A stretch of DNA of 64,000 nt from Sphingomonas bisphenolicum (GCF_024349785.1 NZ_AP018817.1:2077501-2141500), one strand, 5' to 3'. Counted from the first letter of the stretch, positions 45,678 to 54,948 are shown. The notes: generated by a model not told the origin, from the sequence alone. Program-made: numbers and translations.

Positions 45678-47072
45678 GTGACCAAAAGCCGGATCGATGC
45701 GGCCACCGCGATCAGCGTGATGGATCTGTTCACCATCGGCATCGGCCCTTCCAGTTCCCATACGGTGGGGCCGATGCGCGCCGCACTGATGTTCATGGAT
45801 AGCCTGCCGCAGACGCCGGTGCGGGTGCAATGCGAACTGTTCGGTTCGCTGGCGCTGACCGGCCGGGGCCATGCGACCGATAGTGCCATCCTTCTTGGCC
45901 TGTCTGGCTATCGCCCCGAAAGCGTCGATCCCGACCGGATCGGCGCCATCCTGGCCGCCATTCGCACTGATGGCCGCATCCGCGCGGGTAGCGCCGTGGA
46001 TCATATGGTCCCGTTCGAGGAAGCGCGCGACCTGCTGTTCCGCATGGGCGAATTTCTAGAGGCGCATAGCAACGGGATGCGCTTCACCGCCTGGCTGGAC
46101 GGGCGCGATGCCCCGCTGGTGCGCGACTATTATTCCATTGGCGGCGGCGCCGTCCTGCTCGGCACCGCCCCGACCGATGACGCCGCGCCGCTCGGCCATA
46201 ATGTCGTCCAGCCCTATCCCTTCTCCTCCGGCGCGGAGATGCTGGCGCAGGGCGAAGCGACCGGCCTGTCGATCGCGACCCTGGTCCTGCGTAATGAAGG
46301 GGCGTGGCGCGTACAGGCGGAAACCGACGCTTTCCTCGACAGCGTGATCGACGCCATGAGCGCCTCGATCGACCGTGGCCTGGAGCAGGAGGGGCTATTG
46401 CCCGGCGGCCTCAAGGTCCGTCGCCGCGCCCGCGCCATCCACCAGCGGCTCCGGCTGCAACAGGATGCGCTGGGCCCGGCGCAGATTTTCGAATGGGTCA
46501 GCCTGTTTGCGCTGGCGGTGAATGAGGAAAATGCGGCGGGCGGCCGGGTCGTCACCGCGCCGACCAACGGCGCGGCGGGGGTGATTCCGGCGGTGCTGCA
46601 TTATTATCGCCGCTTCGTGCCGGGGGCCGATCGGGATGGTGAGCGCCGCTTCCTGCTGACCGCTGCGGCCATGGGCTTCCTCTACAAGAAGCGGGCCTCC
46701 ATTTCCGCCGCCGAAATGGGCTGCCAGGGGGAGGTCGGCGTCGCCTGCTCGATGGCGGCGGCCGGGCTTGCCGCCGTACTGGGCGGCACCAATGGCCAGA
46801 TCGAAAATGCCGCAGAGATCGGCATGGAGCATAATCTTGGCCTCACCTGCGATCCGATCGGCGGCTTGGTCCAGATACCCTGCATCGAGCGCAACACGAT
46901 GGGCGCGGTCAAGGCGATCAACGCCGCCTATCTGGCGCTTCAGGGCGACGGCCGCCACATCGTCAGTCTGGACGCAGTGATCGAAACCATGCGCCAGACC
47001 GGCGAGGACATGGCGAGCCGCTACAAGGAAACTTCGCTCGGCGGTCTGGCCGTCAATGTCGTGGAATGTTGA
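45678..47072 (+). CDS. sdaA: L-serine ammonia-lyase, single-chain
   Basis: This 464-residue enzyme turns L-serine into pyruvate and ammonia. The beta domain opens with [20 protein letters not shown], and the alpha domain carries [34 protein letters not shown] and [16 protein letters not shown], which hold the 4Fe-4S cluster cysteines. The start is GTG at 45678, two bases after the tamB stop, with AAGGA at 45664-45668. The tamB-sdaA link is probably only transcriptional. Confidence 0.95.
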   Translation: MTKSRIDAATAISVMDLFTIGIGPSSSHTVGPMRAALMFMDSLPQTPVRVQCELFGSLALTGRGHATDSAILLGLSGYRPESVDPDRIGAILAAIRTDGRIRAGSAVDHMVPFEEARDLLFRMGEFLEAHSNGMRFTAWLDGRDAPLVRDYYSIGGGAVLLGTAPTDDAAPLGHNVVQPYPFSSGAEMLAQGEATGLSIATLVLRNEGAWRVQAETDAFLDSVIDAMSASIDRGLEQEGLLPGGLKVRRRARAIHQRLRLQQDALGPAQIFEWVSLFALAVNEENAAGGRVVTAPTNGAAGVIPAVLHYYRRFVPGADRDGERRFLLTAAAMGFLYKKRASISAAEMGCQGEVGVACSMAAAGLAAVLGGTNGQIENAAEIGMEHNLGLTCDPIGGLVQIPCIERNTMGAVKAINAAYLALQGDGRHIVSLDAVIETMRQTGEDMASRYKETSLGGLAVNVVEC

Positions 47073-47253
47073 AAATCGTTCCGGCGGTTCACCGCCAGAT
47101 CCGCACGCTCGCACGGCGAACGGAGCTGATTTCGTGACATTAAGGTCACATATTCAGATGTTTATCTCCCGTTCATGAAACAAAGGCGGCCGCTCCGGCT
47201 TGTGCGTCTCACCCCCTGAGAGAGGGGACAGAATGACATACGGAGTATCTGTT

Positions 47254-47907
47254 ATGCGTAAGTTGATGGTCGCAACCCTTCTGGCCGGCGCCACCGTCGC
47301 CACCCCCGTTTTCGCGCAGGATGTCGGCCCCACCTTCACCGGCCCGCGCGTCGAAGCGATACTGGGCTATGACCGTACCGGGGCTGGCAGCGATGTCGAT
47401 AACGACAATGGCCATGACGATCAGAAGATCGACGGCCTGCTCTACGGCGTCGGCGCCGGTTATGACGTGAACCTGGGCAGCGCGGTCGTGGGCGTGGAAG
47501 GCGAATATACCGACTCCACCGCCAAGAGCAGCCGCACCGACTTTTCCGACCAGTTCGGCTTCGGCCGCGTCAAGCAGGGCCGCGACCTCTATATCGGTGC
47601 GCGCGCCGGTATTCTCGCCAACCCCGCGACCCTGGTCTATGTGAAGGGCGGCTACACCAACACCAAGCTCGACGTGCTGGCCGGCGACACCAATCAGGAA
47701 ACCGACACCGCGTTCAAGCTGGACGGCTGGCGCATCGGTGCCGGCGTGGAGCGGGCGATCAACGCCAACACCTTCGCCAAGATCGAATATCGCTATTCCA
47801 AATATGAGGATGCCCACATCAACTTCGCCAATGGCGCGACCAGCGACGAATTCGGCATCGACACCGACCGCCATCAGGTCGTCGGCAGCGTCGGCTGGCG
47901 TTTCTGA
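47254..47907 (+). CDS. Outer membrane beta-barrel protein (Omp25/31-like)
   Basis: This 217-residue protein has a signal peptide (MRKLMVATLLAGATVATPVF, cut after AQ or QD) and an eight-strand barrel with aromatic girdles (GLLYGVGAGYDVNLGSAVVG, GWRIGAGVERAINANTFAKI). It ends VVGSVGWRF with a terminal Phe, the outer-membrane insertion signal. Porin or structural roles are possible. The ATG at 47254 has GGAG nine bases before it; another start at 47233 has its own G-rich site but would lengthen the signal peptide. Confidence 0.9.
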   Translation: MRKLMVATLLAGATVATPVFAQDVGPTFTGPRVEAILGYDRTGAGSDVDNDNGHDDQKIDGLLYGVGAGYDVNLGSAVVGVEGEYTDSTAKSSRTDFSDQFGFGRVKQGRDLYIGARAGILANPATLVYVKGGYTNTKLDVLAGDTNQETDTAFKLDGWRIGAGVERAINANTFAKIEYRYSKYEDAHINFANGATSDEFGIDTDRHQVVGSVGWRF

Positions 47908-47929
47908 TCGCCGGTATCGGCCAAGGGAA

Positions 47930-47958
47930 GGGGCTGGTCGCGAGACCGGCCCCTTTTT
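47930..47958 (+). terminator. Intrinsic terminator after the beta-barrel gene
   Basis: GGGGCTGGTC pairs with GACCGGCCCC around a GCGA loop, followed by TTTTTC. The stem is identical to that behind the OmpA gene at 5793. Confidence 0.85.
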
Positions 47959-48015
47959 CGTGGAGCAAGCTATTGCCCCTATCAGTCCGCGTGCAGGGCT
48001 GCTATTGACATCCGT

Positions 48016-48432
48016 GTGAGTAACGCGATTCCCCACCGCTTCCCGATCGGCATCGATCCGATCGACATCGACTTCATGGGTCATGTCAACAATGCCAGCT
48101 ATCTGAAATGGGTGCAGGCGGCGGTGCTGGACCATTGGCGCGCGCTGGCCCCGGCCGAAGCGGTCGCCCAGCATCTCTGGGTCGCGCTCAAGCATGAAAT
48201 CACCTATCGCAAGCCCACCTTCCTGGACGACGACGTGATCGCCACCGTCCTGCTGGAAAAGGTGCAGGGCGCCCGCGCCTTCTACGAAACCATCATCAAA
48301 CGCGGCGAGGAAGTGCTGGCGGAGGTCAAGTCAAGCTGGTGCTGCATCGACGCCAGCAGCCTGCGCCCGGCCCGGTTGACGCGCGAGGTGATCCAGCATT
48401 TCTTCGTTGGCGACGCGGAGTCCGAACGCTGA
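48016..48432 (+). CDS. Hot-dog fold acyl-CoA thioesterase
   Basis: This 138-residue protein matches the 4-hydroxybenzoyl-CoA thioesterase/YbgC-like family. The active-site block is DPIDIDFMGHVNNASYLKWV with the catalytic Asp near residue 18. The rest has the expected hot-dog strand pattern (HEITYRKPTFLDDDVIATVL). The start is a GTG at 48016; another GTG is two bases upstream in a different frame. The acyl substrate is not known. It is convergent with the pyrF operon. Confidence 0.87.
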   Translation: MSNAIPHRFPIGIDPIDIDFMGHVNNASYLKWVQAAVLDHWRALAPAEAVAQHLWVALKHEITYRKPTFLDDDVIATVLLEKVQGARAFYETIIKRGEEVLAEVKSSWCCIDASSLRPARLTREVIQHFFVGDAESER

Positions 48433-48513
48433 CAAGCCCGCGCTAACGGTTAGCCGACAGGTCGATCTTCACCGCATGAGTTTTAATCGGCATGGCTAGG
48501 ATGAGAGCCGCCG

Positions 48514-48630
48514 CTATGGGCGCGGCCGCACCCCAGGCATAGTTTTGGTGCGGATATCACGCACTGCCTGCACCACGCAGAATAGCGCAACCGAGAGCAG
48601 CACGACGAACCAAAATTCCGAAATTTCCAT
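48514..48630 (-). CDS. 38-residue membrane microprotein downstream of pyrF
   Basis: This short frame starts 15 bases after the pyrF stop and encodes a protein with one membrane helix (MEISEFWFVVLLSVALFCVV) and a basic tail (RDIRTKTMPGVRPRP). The hydrophobic helix, the positive-inside tail and position directly behind pyrF on the same strand favour a real gene. There is only a weak G-rich site before the ATG, so translation is not certain. No family is recognised. Confidence 0.5.
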   Translation of the reverse strand: MEISEFWFVVLLSVALFCVVQAVRDIRTKTMPGVRPRP

Positions 48631-48645
48631 GTCTTCGGCCCCGCC

Positions 48646-49320
48646 CTAAAGCGTCGCCTCAATCTCCCGCGCCGCCATGTCCGGATTCTCCGCCAGGCTG
48701 ATCGGCCGCCCGACCACCAGAATCGACGCGCCCCGGTCCAGCGCCTCGCGCGGGGTCACGGCGCGCTTCTGATCGCCCAACGCGCCGCCGGCCGGCCGCA
48801 CGCCCGGCACCACGAAATAGCCGTCGGACCAGTGTTTCTTGACCGCGGCCACTTCCTCGCCCGAACAGACGATGCCGTCCAGCCCCGCGCTCTGGGCCAG
48901 GTCGGCGAGGCGACGGACCTGATCCTCCGCCTTTCCGCCCACGCCGATATCCAGCAGATCGCCATCGTCCAGGCTGGTCAGCACGGTGACGGCGACGACC
49001 TTGGTGTTCACCCCGGCCGCCGCCTTGGCGTCTTCCAGCATCGCCCGGCCGCCAGCGGCATGGACGGTCAGGATCGCCGGTTCCAGCAAGTGCAGCGCCT
49101 GCACCGCCTTGGCCACCGTATTGGGGATGTCGTGGAGTTTGAGATCGAGGAAGATCGGCAGGCCGAATTTCATCATCTCATGCACGCCATGATGGCCGTT
49201 GGCGCAAAAAAATTCCAGACCCAGCTTCAGTCCGCCGACATGATGCTTCACCTGACCGGCCAGCGTTTGCGCCTTGCTCAGGTCGGGCGTGTCGATGGCG
49301 ACATAGATGGGGCTGCTCAT
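48646..49320 (-). CDS. pyrF: Orotidine-5'-phosphate decarboxylase
   Basis: This 224-residue enzyme carries out the last step of UMP synthesis. The catalytic array is FLDLKLHDIPNTVAKAV near residue 55, with the essential Lys and Asp residues. The phosphate-binding end is VVPGVRPAGG followed by ILVVGRPISLAENP. The start at 49320 (MSSPIYVAIDTPDL) is the family start and overlaps the stop of lapA (ATGA). The pairing lapA-pyrF is common in this bacterial group. Confidence 0.97.
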   Translation of the reverse strand: MSSPIYVAIDTPDLSKAQTLAGQVKHHVGGLKLGLEFFCANGHHGVHEMMKFGLPIFLDLKLHDIPNTVAKAVQALHLLEPAILTVHAAGGRAMLEDAKAAAGVNTKVVAVTVLTSLDDGDLLDIGVGGKAEDQVRRLADLAQSAGLDGIVCSGEEVAAVKKHWSDGYFVVPGVRPAGGALGDQKRAVTPREALDRGASILVVGRPISLAENPDMAAREIEATL

Positions 49321-49667
49321 GCTGGTCCTGTGGTGCTGGGGGTGGGGGCGAGCGGGTCGGGGAGGCCGGCAACGGCTGGCACATCCGAAAAGGCGGGCGG
49401 TGGGGGCGGGGCGGCGGCGGTGGTGGCGACCACCAATGCGCGCTCGGTGCTGTCGAGCCGGCGCTTCAGACGCCAGCGAGTGGCCCGCGCCATGATCCAG
49501 AAGGGCAGCGCCCCCAGCAGGAAAGCGCCGATCAACAATACGGGCAGCTTGGTTTCCATCACCATGTCGCCCCACAGGCGCACGGTCACGGGCACGTAGT
49601 TCGCCATACAGAAGAAGGCGAGTCCCACGGCGATGACGACCCAGAAGGCTGTCCGCAAAAATTGCAT
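49317..49667 (-). CDS. LapA-domain (DUF1049) membrane protein
   Basis: This 116-residue protein has two membrane helices (TAFWVVIAVGLAFFCMANYV and LPVLLIGAFLLGALPFWIMA) as in LapA/YciS proteins, which take part in LPS assembly control in enterics. The rest is a cytoplasmic tail that ends in a Pro/Ala-rich stretch. The stop overlaps the pyrF start. It lies 33 bases from the sugar epimerase gene, but probably has its own promoter. Confidence 0.87.
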   Translation of the reverse strand: MQFLRTAFWVVIAVGLAFFCMANYVPVTVRLWGDMVMETKLPVLLIGAFLLGALPFWIMARATRWRLKRRLDSTERALVVATTAAAPPPPPAFSDVPAVAGLPDPLAPTPSTTGPA

Positions 49668-49700
49668 AGGCTGAACCCTTCGCTGCTGCTTTGGGGTAGC

Positions 49701-50570
49701 TTAGGCGATCCCGGCGGATTTCGGAAGCGTCTGGTCGATTTTGTCGATGGCGATCGTCATGGCGACGCGCGCGGTGTCGCCGGGCATCACCGTCGCCATG
49801 CCGCCGCGGTTGATCGCGTCGGGCATATGGCTGACCGGCTCCAGGCAGAAATCGACGCTGCCCGGCGGCCGATAGACGTGCAGAAACCCGGCCCCGGTCG
49901 CTCGCAGCGTCAGGCGCAGGCCGTCGCCGCGCCGGATCGTCGCGGTCCCGTTCCAGCCGGTATAAACATTGTCGACCAGCGTGTCGCCGCGCACGATGGC
50001 AGGCCGCGACCAGTCGCCCAGCATATCGGCGGCGGCGTGGCGGTCGGGCAGCATGTCCGGGGTAGAGAGCCAGAGGCCGTCCGCGTCGAACTGGATCATG
50101 GTCGCGGCGTCGGCCAGGAAATAGGGGTGAAAGCCCAGGCCCGCGGGCATCGGCAAGTCGCCGACATTGGTGATGGACAGCGACATGGACAGGAGCGAAG
50201 GGGTCAGCGCGACCTGCTGCTCCGCCCTATAGGGCCATGGCCATCCGTCACCGCCGCCATGATCGTGGGTCAGGCGCGTAGCCGCTGCAAGTGTCTCGCT
50301 CGCCGTCCATGCCGTCTGCCAGCCAAAGCCATGGATGCTGTGCGGATGGTCGCCGAAATTGAGGGGAAGCCGATAGTTTCGTCCGTCAAAGGCAAAGCGC
50401 CCGTTCGCTATGCGATTGGCGTAAGGAACCAGCGGAAAGCTCGCCATCGCAAGTGGATCGCTGGCACCGTCCGGCGCACGGCGCAGCAGATTCACGCCGT
50501 CCAGCGCGAGGCTCAGCAGCGATCCGCCGACAGCGGGCGAGATGGCCGCTTCCAGCCCTCCCGCCCGCAA
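49701..50570 (-). CDS. Aldose 1-epimerase family protein
   Basis: This 289-residue protein should interconvert alpha and beta sugar anomers. The active-site residues are visible: HPHSIHGFGWQTAW and LGFHPYFLADA for the two histidines, and VDFCLEPVSHMP for the catalytic Glu. The start is uncertain: a TTG at 50570 is given, but the N-terminal strand reads back in frame through TDTILLRAGG to a CTG at 50591, so the real start may overlap the transporter stop. Its place behind the xyl genes and transporter suggests it acts on xylose. Confidence 0.86.
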   Translation of the reverse strand: MRAGGLEAAISPAVGGSLLSLALDGVNLLRRAPDGASDPLAMASFPLVPYANRIANGRFAFDGRNYRLPLNFGDHPHSIHGFGWQTAWTASETLAAATRLTHDHGGGDGWPWPYRAEQQVALTPSLLSMSLSITNVGDLPMPAGLGFHPYFLADAATMIQFDADGLWLSTPDMLPDRHAAADMLGDWSRPAIVRGDTLVDNVYTGWNGTATIRRGDGLRLTLRATGAGFLHVYRPPGSVDFCLEPVSHMPDAINRGGMATVMPGDTARVAMTIAIDKIDQTLPKSAGIA

Positions 50571-50587
50571 CAGGATCGTGTCCGTGC

Positions 50588-52000
50588 TCAGCCTTCCATA
50601 TCCTCAAGCTCGCGCCCCTTCGTCTCATGCACCATCTTGCGCACGAAAAAGAAGCTGATCGCTGCGAACAGGGCGTAGCCGGTATAGGTCACGACCAGTC
50701 CCGGCGACACAGCCAGCGCCGGGAAGCTGACCGAGATGGCGGCATTGGCGATCCACTGGGCGAAGCCGGCGACCGCCAGCCCCGATCCGCGAATCTGGTT
50801 CGGGAACATCTCGCCCAGCATGACCCACATGATCGGACCCCAGCTAAGGTTGAAGAAGATCACGTAGAGATTGGCGGAGATCAGCGCCATCAGGCCGTTA
50901 TGGCCGGGCAGCGACACCGCGCCGTCCGCGCCGGTGACGGCGGTGGAGAAGGCATAGGCGACGATCGCGAGCGTCACCGCCATGCCGGCCGAGCCGATCA
51001 GCAGCAGCGGCTTGCGCCCGATCCTGTCGACCAGGGCGATGGCGCCCAGGCACGCGCCGATCGACAGCACGCCCGATAGAATGTTGATCTGCAACGCATT
51101 ATCTTCGGAAAAGCCGACCGCTTCCCATAGCGTCGCGCCATAATAGAAGACGACATTGATGCCGACCAACTGCTGGAAGACGGCCAGACCAATACCGGTC
51201 CACACGATCGGGCGAATCTTGCCGGTGGTCTTGCTGATCAGGTCCGACAGCTTGGGCCGGTGATGATCGGCGGCCAGGCTGGCGCGGATTTCCGCAACCT
51301 TGCGCGCGGCTTCCAGCGGACCGAACAGGCGCGTCAGCACCCCTTCGGCATCGGCATCGCGGCCGCGCGCCACCAGATAGCGAGGGCTTTCGGGGATGAA
51401 GAGCAGCGCGATCAGGTAGATGGCCGCCGGGATCGCCTGCAACCAGAACATCCAGCGCCAGGCCGGGAAGTCCAGCCATAGCGGCGCGGTGGAGCCACCG
51501 GCATAGCGGGCCAGCACGAAATTGGCGACGAAGGCGCCGGTCAGGCCGGAAATGATCATCACCTGCTGCACGCTCGACAGGCGTCCGCGCACGGCGGCGG
51601 GGGTGACTTCGGAGATATAGACGGGTGAAATGACGCTCGCCGCGCCGACGCCCAGGCCACCGATGATGCGGGCCAAGATGAAGATGGCCGAAGACCCGGC
51701 GGCGCCCGCCAGCAACGCGCTGCCCAGGAAAAGGACGGCCGCCAGCATCATCACGCCGCGTCGGCCGATCAGGTCCGCCATGCGCCCTGCCATGAATGCG
51801 CCGATCGAAGAGCCGACCAAAATCGCGCCGACATTGATGCCGATGCCGAGCTTGCCCAGGTCGAAGGCCGCTTCCAGCCCCTTCTGCGTCCCGTTGATGA
51901 CGCCCGAATCATAGCCGAACATGAATCCGCCGATCGTCGCCACGGCGACGATTGCGGCGATAAAGGCCATATTGACCTTTTCGGCGCTCCCCTCATTCAT
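50588..52000 (-). CDS. Sugar porter family MFS transporter (XylE-like)
   Basis: This 470-residue protein has 12 membrane helices of the sugar porter family. Signatures are GFMFGYDSGVINGTQ at helix 1, DLIGRRGVMM after helix 2, PESPRYLVARGR after helix 6, QQLVGINVVFYYG in helix 7 and RIGRKPLLL after helix 8. It probably brings xylose in with protons. The start at 52000 is chosen over an in-frame extension to 52039. It is placed between xylC and the epimerase in the xyl operon. Confidence 0.92.
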   Translation of the reverse strand: MNEGSAEKVNMAFIAAIVAVATIGGFMFGYDSGVINGTQKGLEAAFDLGKLGIGINVGAILVGSSIGAFMAGRMADLIGRRGVMMLAAVLFLGSALLAGAAGSSAIFILARIIGGLGVGAASVISPVYISEVTPAAVRGRLSSVQQVMIISGLTGAFVANFVLARYAGGSTAPLWLDFPAWRWMFWLQAIPAAIYLIALLFIPESPRYLVARGRDADAEGVLTRLFGPLEAARKVAEIRASLAADHHRPKLSDLISKTTGKIRPIVWTGIGLAVFQQLVGINVVFYYGATLWEAVGFSEDNALQINILSGVLSIGACLGAIALVDRIGRKPLLLIGSAGMAVTLAIVAYAFSTAVTGADGAVSLPGHNGLMALISANLYVIFFNLSWGPIMWVMLGEMFPNQIRGSGLAVAGFAQWIANAAISVSFPALAVSPGLVVTYTGYALFAAISFFFVRKMVHETKGRELEDMEG

Positions 52001-52022
52001 CTCTCTACCGTCCTTCCTGTTC

Positions 52023-52898
52023 TTATATCGTTGCGACATGCCCCGGCAGCCCGGCCACGCCGGGATCGAAGGCGAAGAGATCGCCCGCCAGAGGTTGCTG
52101 TGCCAGCGCTGTCATGTCCAGCCCCTTGCGCGCGGTCGTGGCGTAGGCGGTGGTCAGGTCGTCGCCGCCAAAGGCGATCTTGGTGATGTTGGCGACCGGG
52201 AAGCGCACCTCCCGCATCAGCGTGCCGGTCGGGTCGTAGCGGCGCACCGCCCAGCCGCCGAACAGGCCGGTCCACAGGCAGCCTTCGGCATCGATGGTGG
52301 GACCATCGGGATAGCCGGCGCCATCCTCGATCCGGGCGAACAGGCTTGTATTGCCGACCGTGCCGTCTGGCGCCAACGCGGTGCGCCAGATGCGCTTGCC
52401 CAGCGTATCGGTGTGGTACAGGATACGCCCATCAGGCGAGAGGGCAGGGCCGTTGGTGATCGACACGGCAGGCAGGCCGCTTTCGATGCACGCGCCCTCG
52501 TGGAGACGATAGAAATGGCCGCTTTGGGCCTCCTCCGCATCGTCCATCGACCCGAACCAGATCGCCCCGTCGGGCGCAACGCAGGCGTCGTTCTGGCGGT
52601 TGCCCGGCAGATGGGCTTCGGGGGCATGACGCAGGGTGAAGCTGGCGGTGGCGGGGTCGAAGCTGTGGACGCCTGATTGCAGGCCCACGGCGAACAAGCC
52701 ATCATCGGTCGGCAATATCCAGCCGACCTGGCCTGGCGTCCCCCAACTGCGCCCGACGTCCAGCGCCGGATCGTAACGATGAATCCGATGTCCCTTGATA
52801 TCGACGAACCACAAAGCCGCGTCGCGCGCCACCCAGACCGGGCCTTCGCCCAGCGTCGCGCCGACCGACAGCACGCTTTGCGGATCGGCGGTCAACAT
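52023..52898 (-). CDS. xylC: Xylonolactonase, SMP-30/gluconolactonase family
   Basis: This 291-residue beta-propeller hydrolyses sugar lactones. Metal ligands are expected from ATLGEGPVW (Glu), NRQNDACVAPDG (Asn and Asp) and YPDGPTIDAEGCLWTGLFGG (Asp). The sequence and its neighbours match the Caulobacter XylC, which opens D-xylono-lactone. The start at 52898 lies one base after the xylB stop; a longer version from 52916 would overlap that gene. Specificity for xylonolactone is inferred from the operon. Confidence 0.88.
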   Translation of the reverse strand: MLTADPQSVLSVGATLGEGPVWVARDAALWFVDIKGHRIHRYDPALDVGRSWGTPGQVGWILPTDDGLFAVGLQSGVHSFDPATASFTLRHAPEAHLPGNRQNDACVAPDGAIWFGSMDDAEEAQSGHFYRLHEGACIESGLPAVSITNGPALSPDGRILYHTDTLGKRIWRTALAPDGTVGNTSLFARIEDGAGYPDGPTIDAEGCLWTGLFGGWAVRRYDPTGTLMREVRFPVANITKIAFGGDDLTTAYATTARKGLDMTALAQQPLAGDLFAFDPGVAGLPGHVATI

Positions 52899-52899
52899 C

Positions 52900-53655
52900 T
52901 CAGCGCCAGCCGGCATCGATGAAATAATCATGGGCGGTGCAGTAACGCGCATCGTCGGACGCCAGGAACATGGCCAGCGCAGCGACATCGACGGGCAGGA
53001 TGCGGCCGTCCAGGCATTGCGCCGCGACGATCTCCGCCTCGCCTTCGGGCGTGTACCATTTTTCCTGGCGCGGGGTCTTCACATTGCCCGGAATGATCGT
53101 GTTGACGCGGATATTGTCGCGGCCCAGGTCGCGCGCCAGGCTGCGGGTCAGGCCCTCGATGGCCGCCTTGGCGGTCTGGTAGAGGGTCAGCTCGGGCAGG
53201 GCGAGGTGCCAGCTTATCGATCCGAAATTCAGGATCACGCCGCCGCCCGCGCGCTTCATCGCGGGCACCGCCGCCTGCGCCGCGAAAAAGAGGTGGCGCA
53301 GGTTCACCGCCATCCGCTCGTCCCAATAGGCGGGGGTCACTTCCTCGATCGTGTGGCGGTCGTCATTGGCGGCATTGTTGATGAGAATGTCGATCCCGCC
53401 AAGCTGCTGCTCGACCGTCCCGATCATCGCCTGCACCGCTTCGATGTCGCGCAGGTCGACGGCGTGAAAGATCGGGGTGACGTTGGCGCCAGTGAGGCGG
53501 GCGACCAGCGCGTCGCTCTCCGCCACGGCGATGTCGCAAAAGGCGACATGCGCGCCCTGGCCGACGAACGCCTCGACCAGCCCCGCGCCGATGCCGCTGC
53601 CGCCGCCGGAAATGAAAACCCGCTTGCCCTTCAGACTGGGATAGATGGCGCTCAT
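52900..53655 (-). CDS. xylB: D-xylose 1-dehydrogenase, SDR family
   Basis: This 251-residue short-chain dehydrogenase has the coenzyme loop GGGSGIGAGLV, the NNAAND motif, and catalytic residues in LNFGSISWHL and LYQTAKAAIEGL (Tyr and Lys). The C-terminal block RQEKWYTPEGEAEIVAAQCL is like that of Caulobacter XylB, which oxidises D-xylose to xylonolactone with NAD+. The ATG at 53655 overlaps the xylX stop (ATGA). It works with XylC and XylX as neighbours in one operon. Confidence 0.92.
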   Translation of the reverse strand: MSAIYPSLKGKRVFISGGGSGIGAGLVEAFVGQGAHVAFCDIAVAESDALVARLTGANVTPIFHAVDLRDIEAVQAMIGTVEQQLGGIDILINNAANDDRHTIEEVTPAYWDERMAVNLRHLFFAAQAAVPAMKRAGGGVILNFGSISWHLALPELTLYQTAKAAIEGLTRSLARDLGRDNIRVNTIIPGNVKTPRQEKWYTPEGEAEIVAAQCLDGRILPVDVAALAMFLASDDARYCTAHDYFIDAGWR

Positions 53656-54794
53656 GCGGCGGTGTCTTTCAGCAGGCCGCGCGCGGCGAGATTGGTCATC
53701 AGTGCGGTGAGGCCATAGGTCCAGGGCGCGGCGTCCTTCGATGTCACGACCATGTTGACCAGCTTGCCGAGGCGCGGGGTGGAGATGGCGACGACGTCGC
53801 CGACCTTGTGGGTAAAGCCGCGGCCCGGATCGTCGCGATCCTGCACCGGGGCGAAGAGCGTGCCCAGGAACAGCGCGAAACCATCGGGATATTGATGTTC
53901 CGACAGCGTCTGGCGCACCAGTTCCAGCGGATCGCGGCTGATCTGGTTCATGCTGCTTACGCCTTCGAGGCGATAGCCTTCGGGACCGTCGATCGTCAGT
54001 TCGACTTCGGCATTGCGCACATCGTCGATCGTGAAGTCGCCATCGAACAGGCGGATCAGCGGACCAAGCGAGCAGGACGCATTATTGTCCTTCGCCTTGC
54101 CCAGCAGGAGCGCCGAGCGTCCTTCGAAATCGCGCAGATTGACGTCATTGCCCAGAGTCGCGCCGATAGCGCTCCCAGCGGCATTGGCGATCAGCACTAT
54201 TTCGGGTTCGGGGTTGTTCCAGGTGGAATCGGACCGGATGCCGATCTGCGCGCCCGCGCCCACGGTCGACAGCACCGGCGCCTTGGTGAACACCTCCGCA
54301 TCCGGGCCGATCGCGACCTCCAGATATTGCGACCACAGCCCGTCCTCGATCAGTGCGGCCTTGAGCGCGGCGGCTTCGGGCGAACCGGGCACCACGGCGC
54401 GGATCGAGCCGCCGACGCGCTCTTCCAGCCGGCCGCGAATCTCCGCAGCCGCGCTGGCATCGCCGCGCGCCCGTTCCTCGATCACCCGTTCGATCGCAGA
54501 GAGGGCGAAGGTTACGCCGCACGCCTTGACGCATTGCAGATCGACCGGGCTGAGCAGCGGCAGATCGAGCGCATCGACCGGGCCAAGGGCTTCGCCGGCA
54601 TCGGCCGCCAGCGGCAGCTTTTCGATCAGTTGCGCCACGGTCGGTGCGACGCGGCTCATATCATGAGCGATGCCGTCGCGGACCAATATGGGGCTGGGGC
54701 CATCAGCGGTCAGGACACGGCCAAGAAACAGGCCGGCGCGCCAGTCGGCGGGCAGGCAATCTACCAAGGTGGACAAGGAGGCGGCCCCCGACAT
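53652..54794 (-). CDS. xylX: 2-keto-3-deoxy-D-xylonate dehydratase (FAH superfamily)
   Basis: This 380-residue protein of the fumarylacetoacetate hydrolase superfamily matches Caulobacter XylX in layout. Features are PVDLQCVKACGVTFALSAIE, DGLWSQYLEVAIGPDAEVFT, WNNPEPEIVLI with metal ligands, and the strongly conserved GNDVNLRDFEGRSALLLGKA. It would dehydrate 2-keto-3-deoxy-xylonate to alpha-ketoglutarate semialdehyde. AGGAG at 54801-54805 fits the ATG at 54794. It is the first gene of the xyl operon, with a LacI-type palindrome upstream. Confidence 0.9.
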   Translation of the reverse strand: MSGAASLSTLVDCLPADWRAGLFLGRVLTADGPSPILVRDGIAHDMSRVAPTVAQLIEKLPLAADAGEALGPVDALDLPLLSPVDLQCVKACGVTFALSAIERVIEERARGDASAAAEIRGRLEERVGGSIRAVVPGSPEAAALKAALIEDGLWSQYLEVAIGPDAEVFTKAPVLSTVGAGAQIGIRSDSTWNNPEPEIVLIANAAGSAIGATLGNDVNLRDFEGRSALLLGKAKDNNASCSLGPLIRLFDGDFTIDDVRNAEVELTIDGPEGYRLEGVSSMNQISRDPLELVRQTLSEHQYPDGFALFLGTLFAPVQDRDDPGRGFTHKVGDVVAISTPRLGKLVNMVVTSKDAAPWTYGLTALMTNLAARGLLKDTAA

Positions 54795-54823
54795 CATCAA
54801 CTCCTAATGGGACGGTTGTTAAT

Positions 54824-54837
54824 TGATAGCGCTACCA
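54824..54837. promoter_or_regulatory. LacI-type operator upstream of the xyl operon
   Basis: TGATAGCGCTACCA, whose complement TGGTAGCGCTATCA differs by one base from the site at 60799. With flanking bases the palindrome is 16 bp (TTGATAGCGCTACCAA). It lies 30-43 bases upstream of the xylX start, overlapping the likely promoter. Confidence 0.7.
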
Positions 54838-54948
54838 ACATGGATCGGGGGGTGAAGTCAAGAGGGTGCGCGCAAAATGCAAAAGGTGGGAGGGGGAAGC
54901 AGTTCCGGCTTTTCGTGGCCGCCGCTTTGGGGCATAGCATTGCGAACC

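Noticed and set aside
41453..45889. Minus-strand 1478-residue frame across tamB
   Set aside because: High GC leaves the antisense frame open; its His/Arg/Gln-rich translation has no domain, while tamB has clear DUF490 motifs and couples to tamA.
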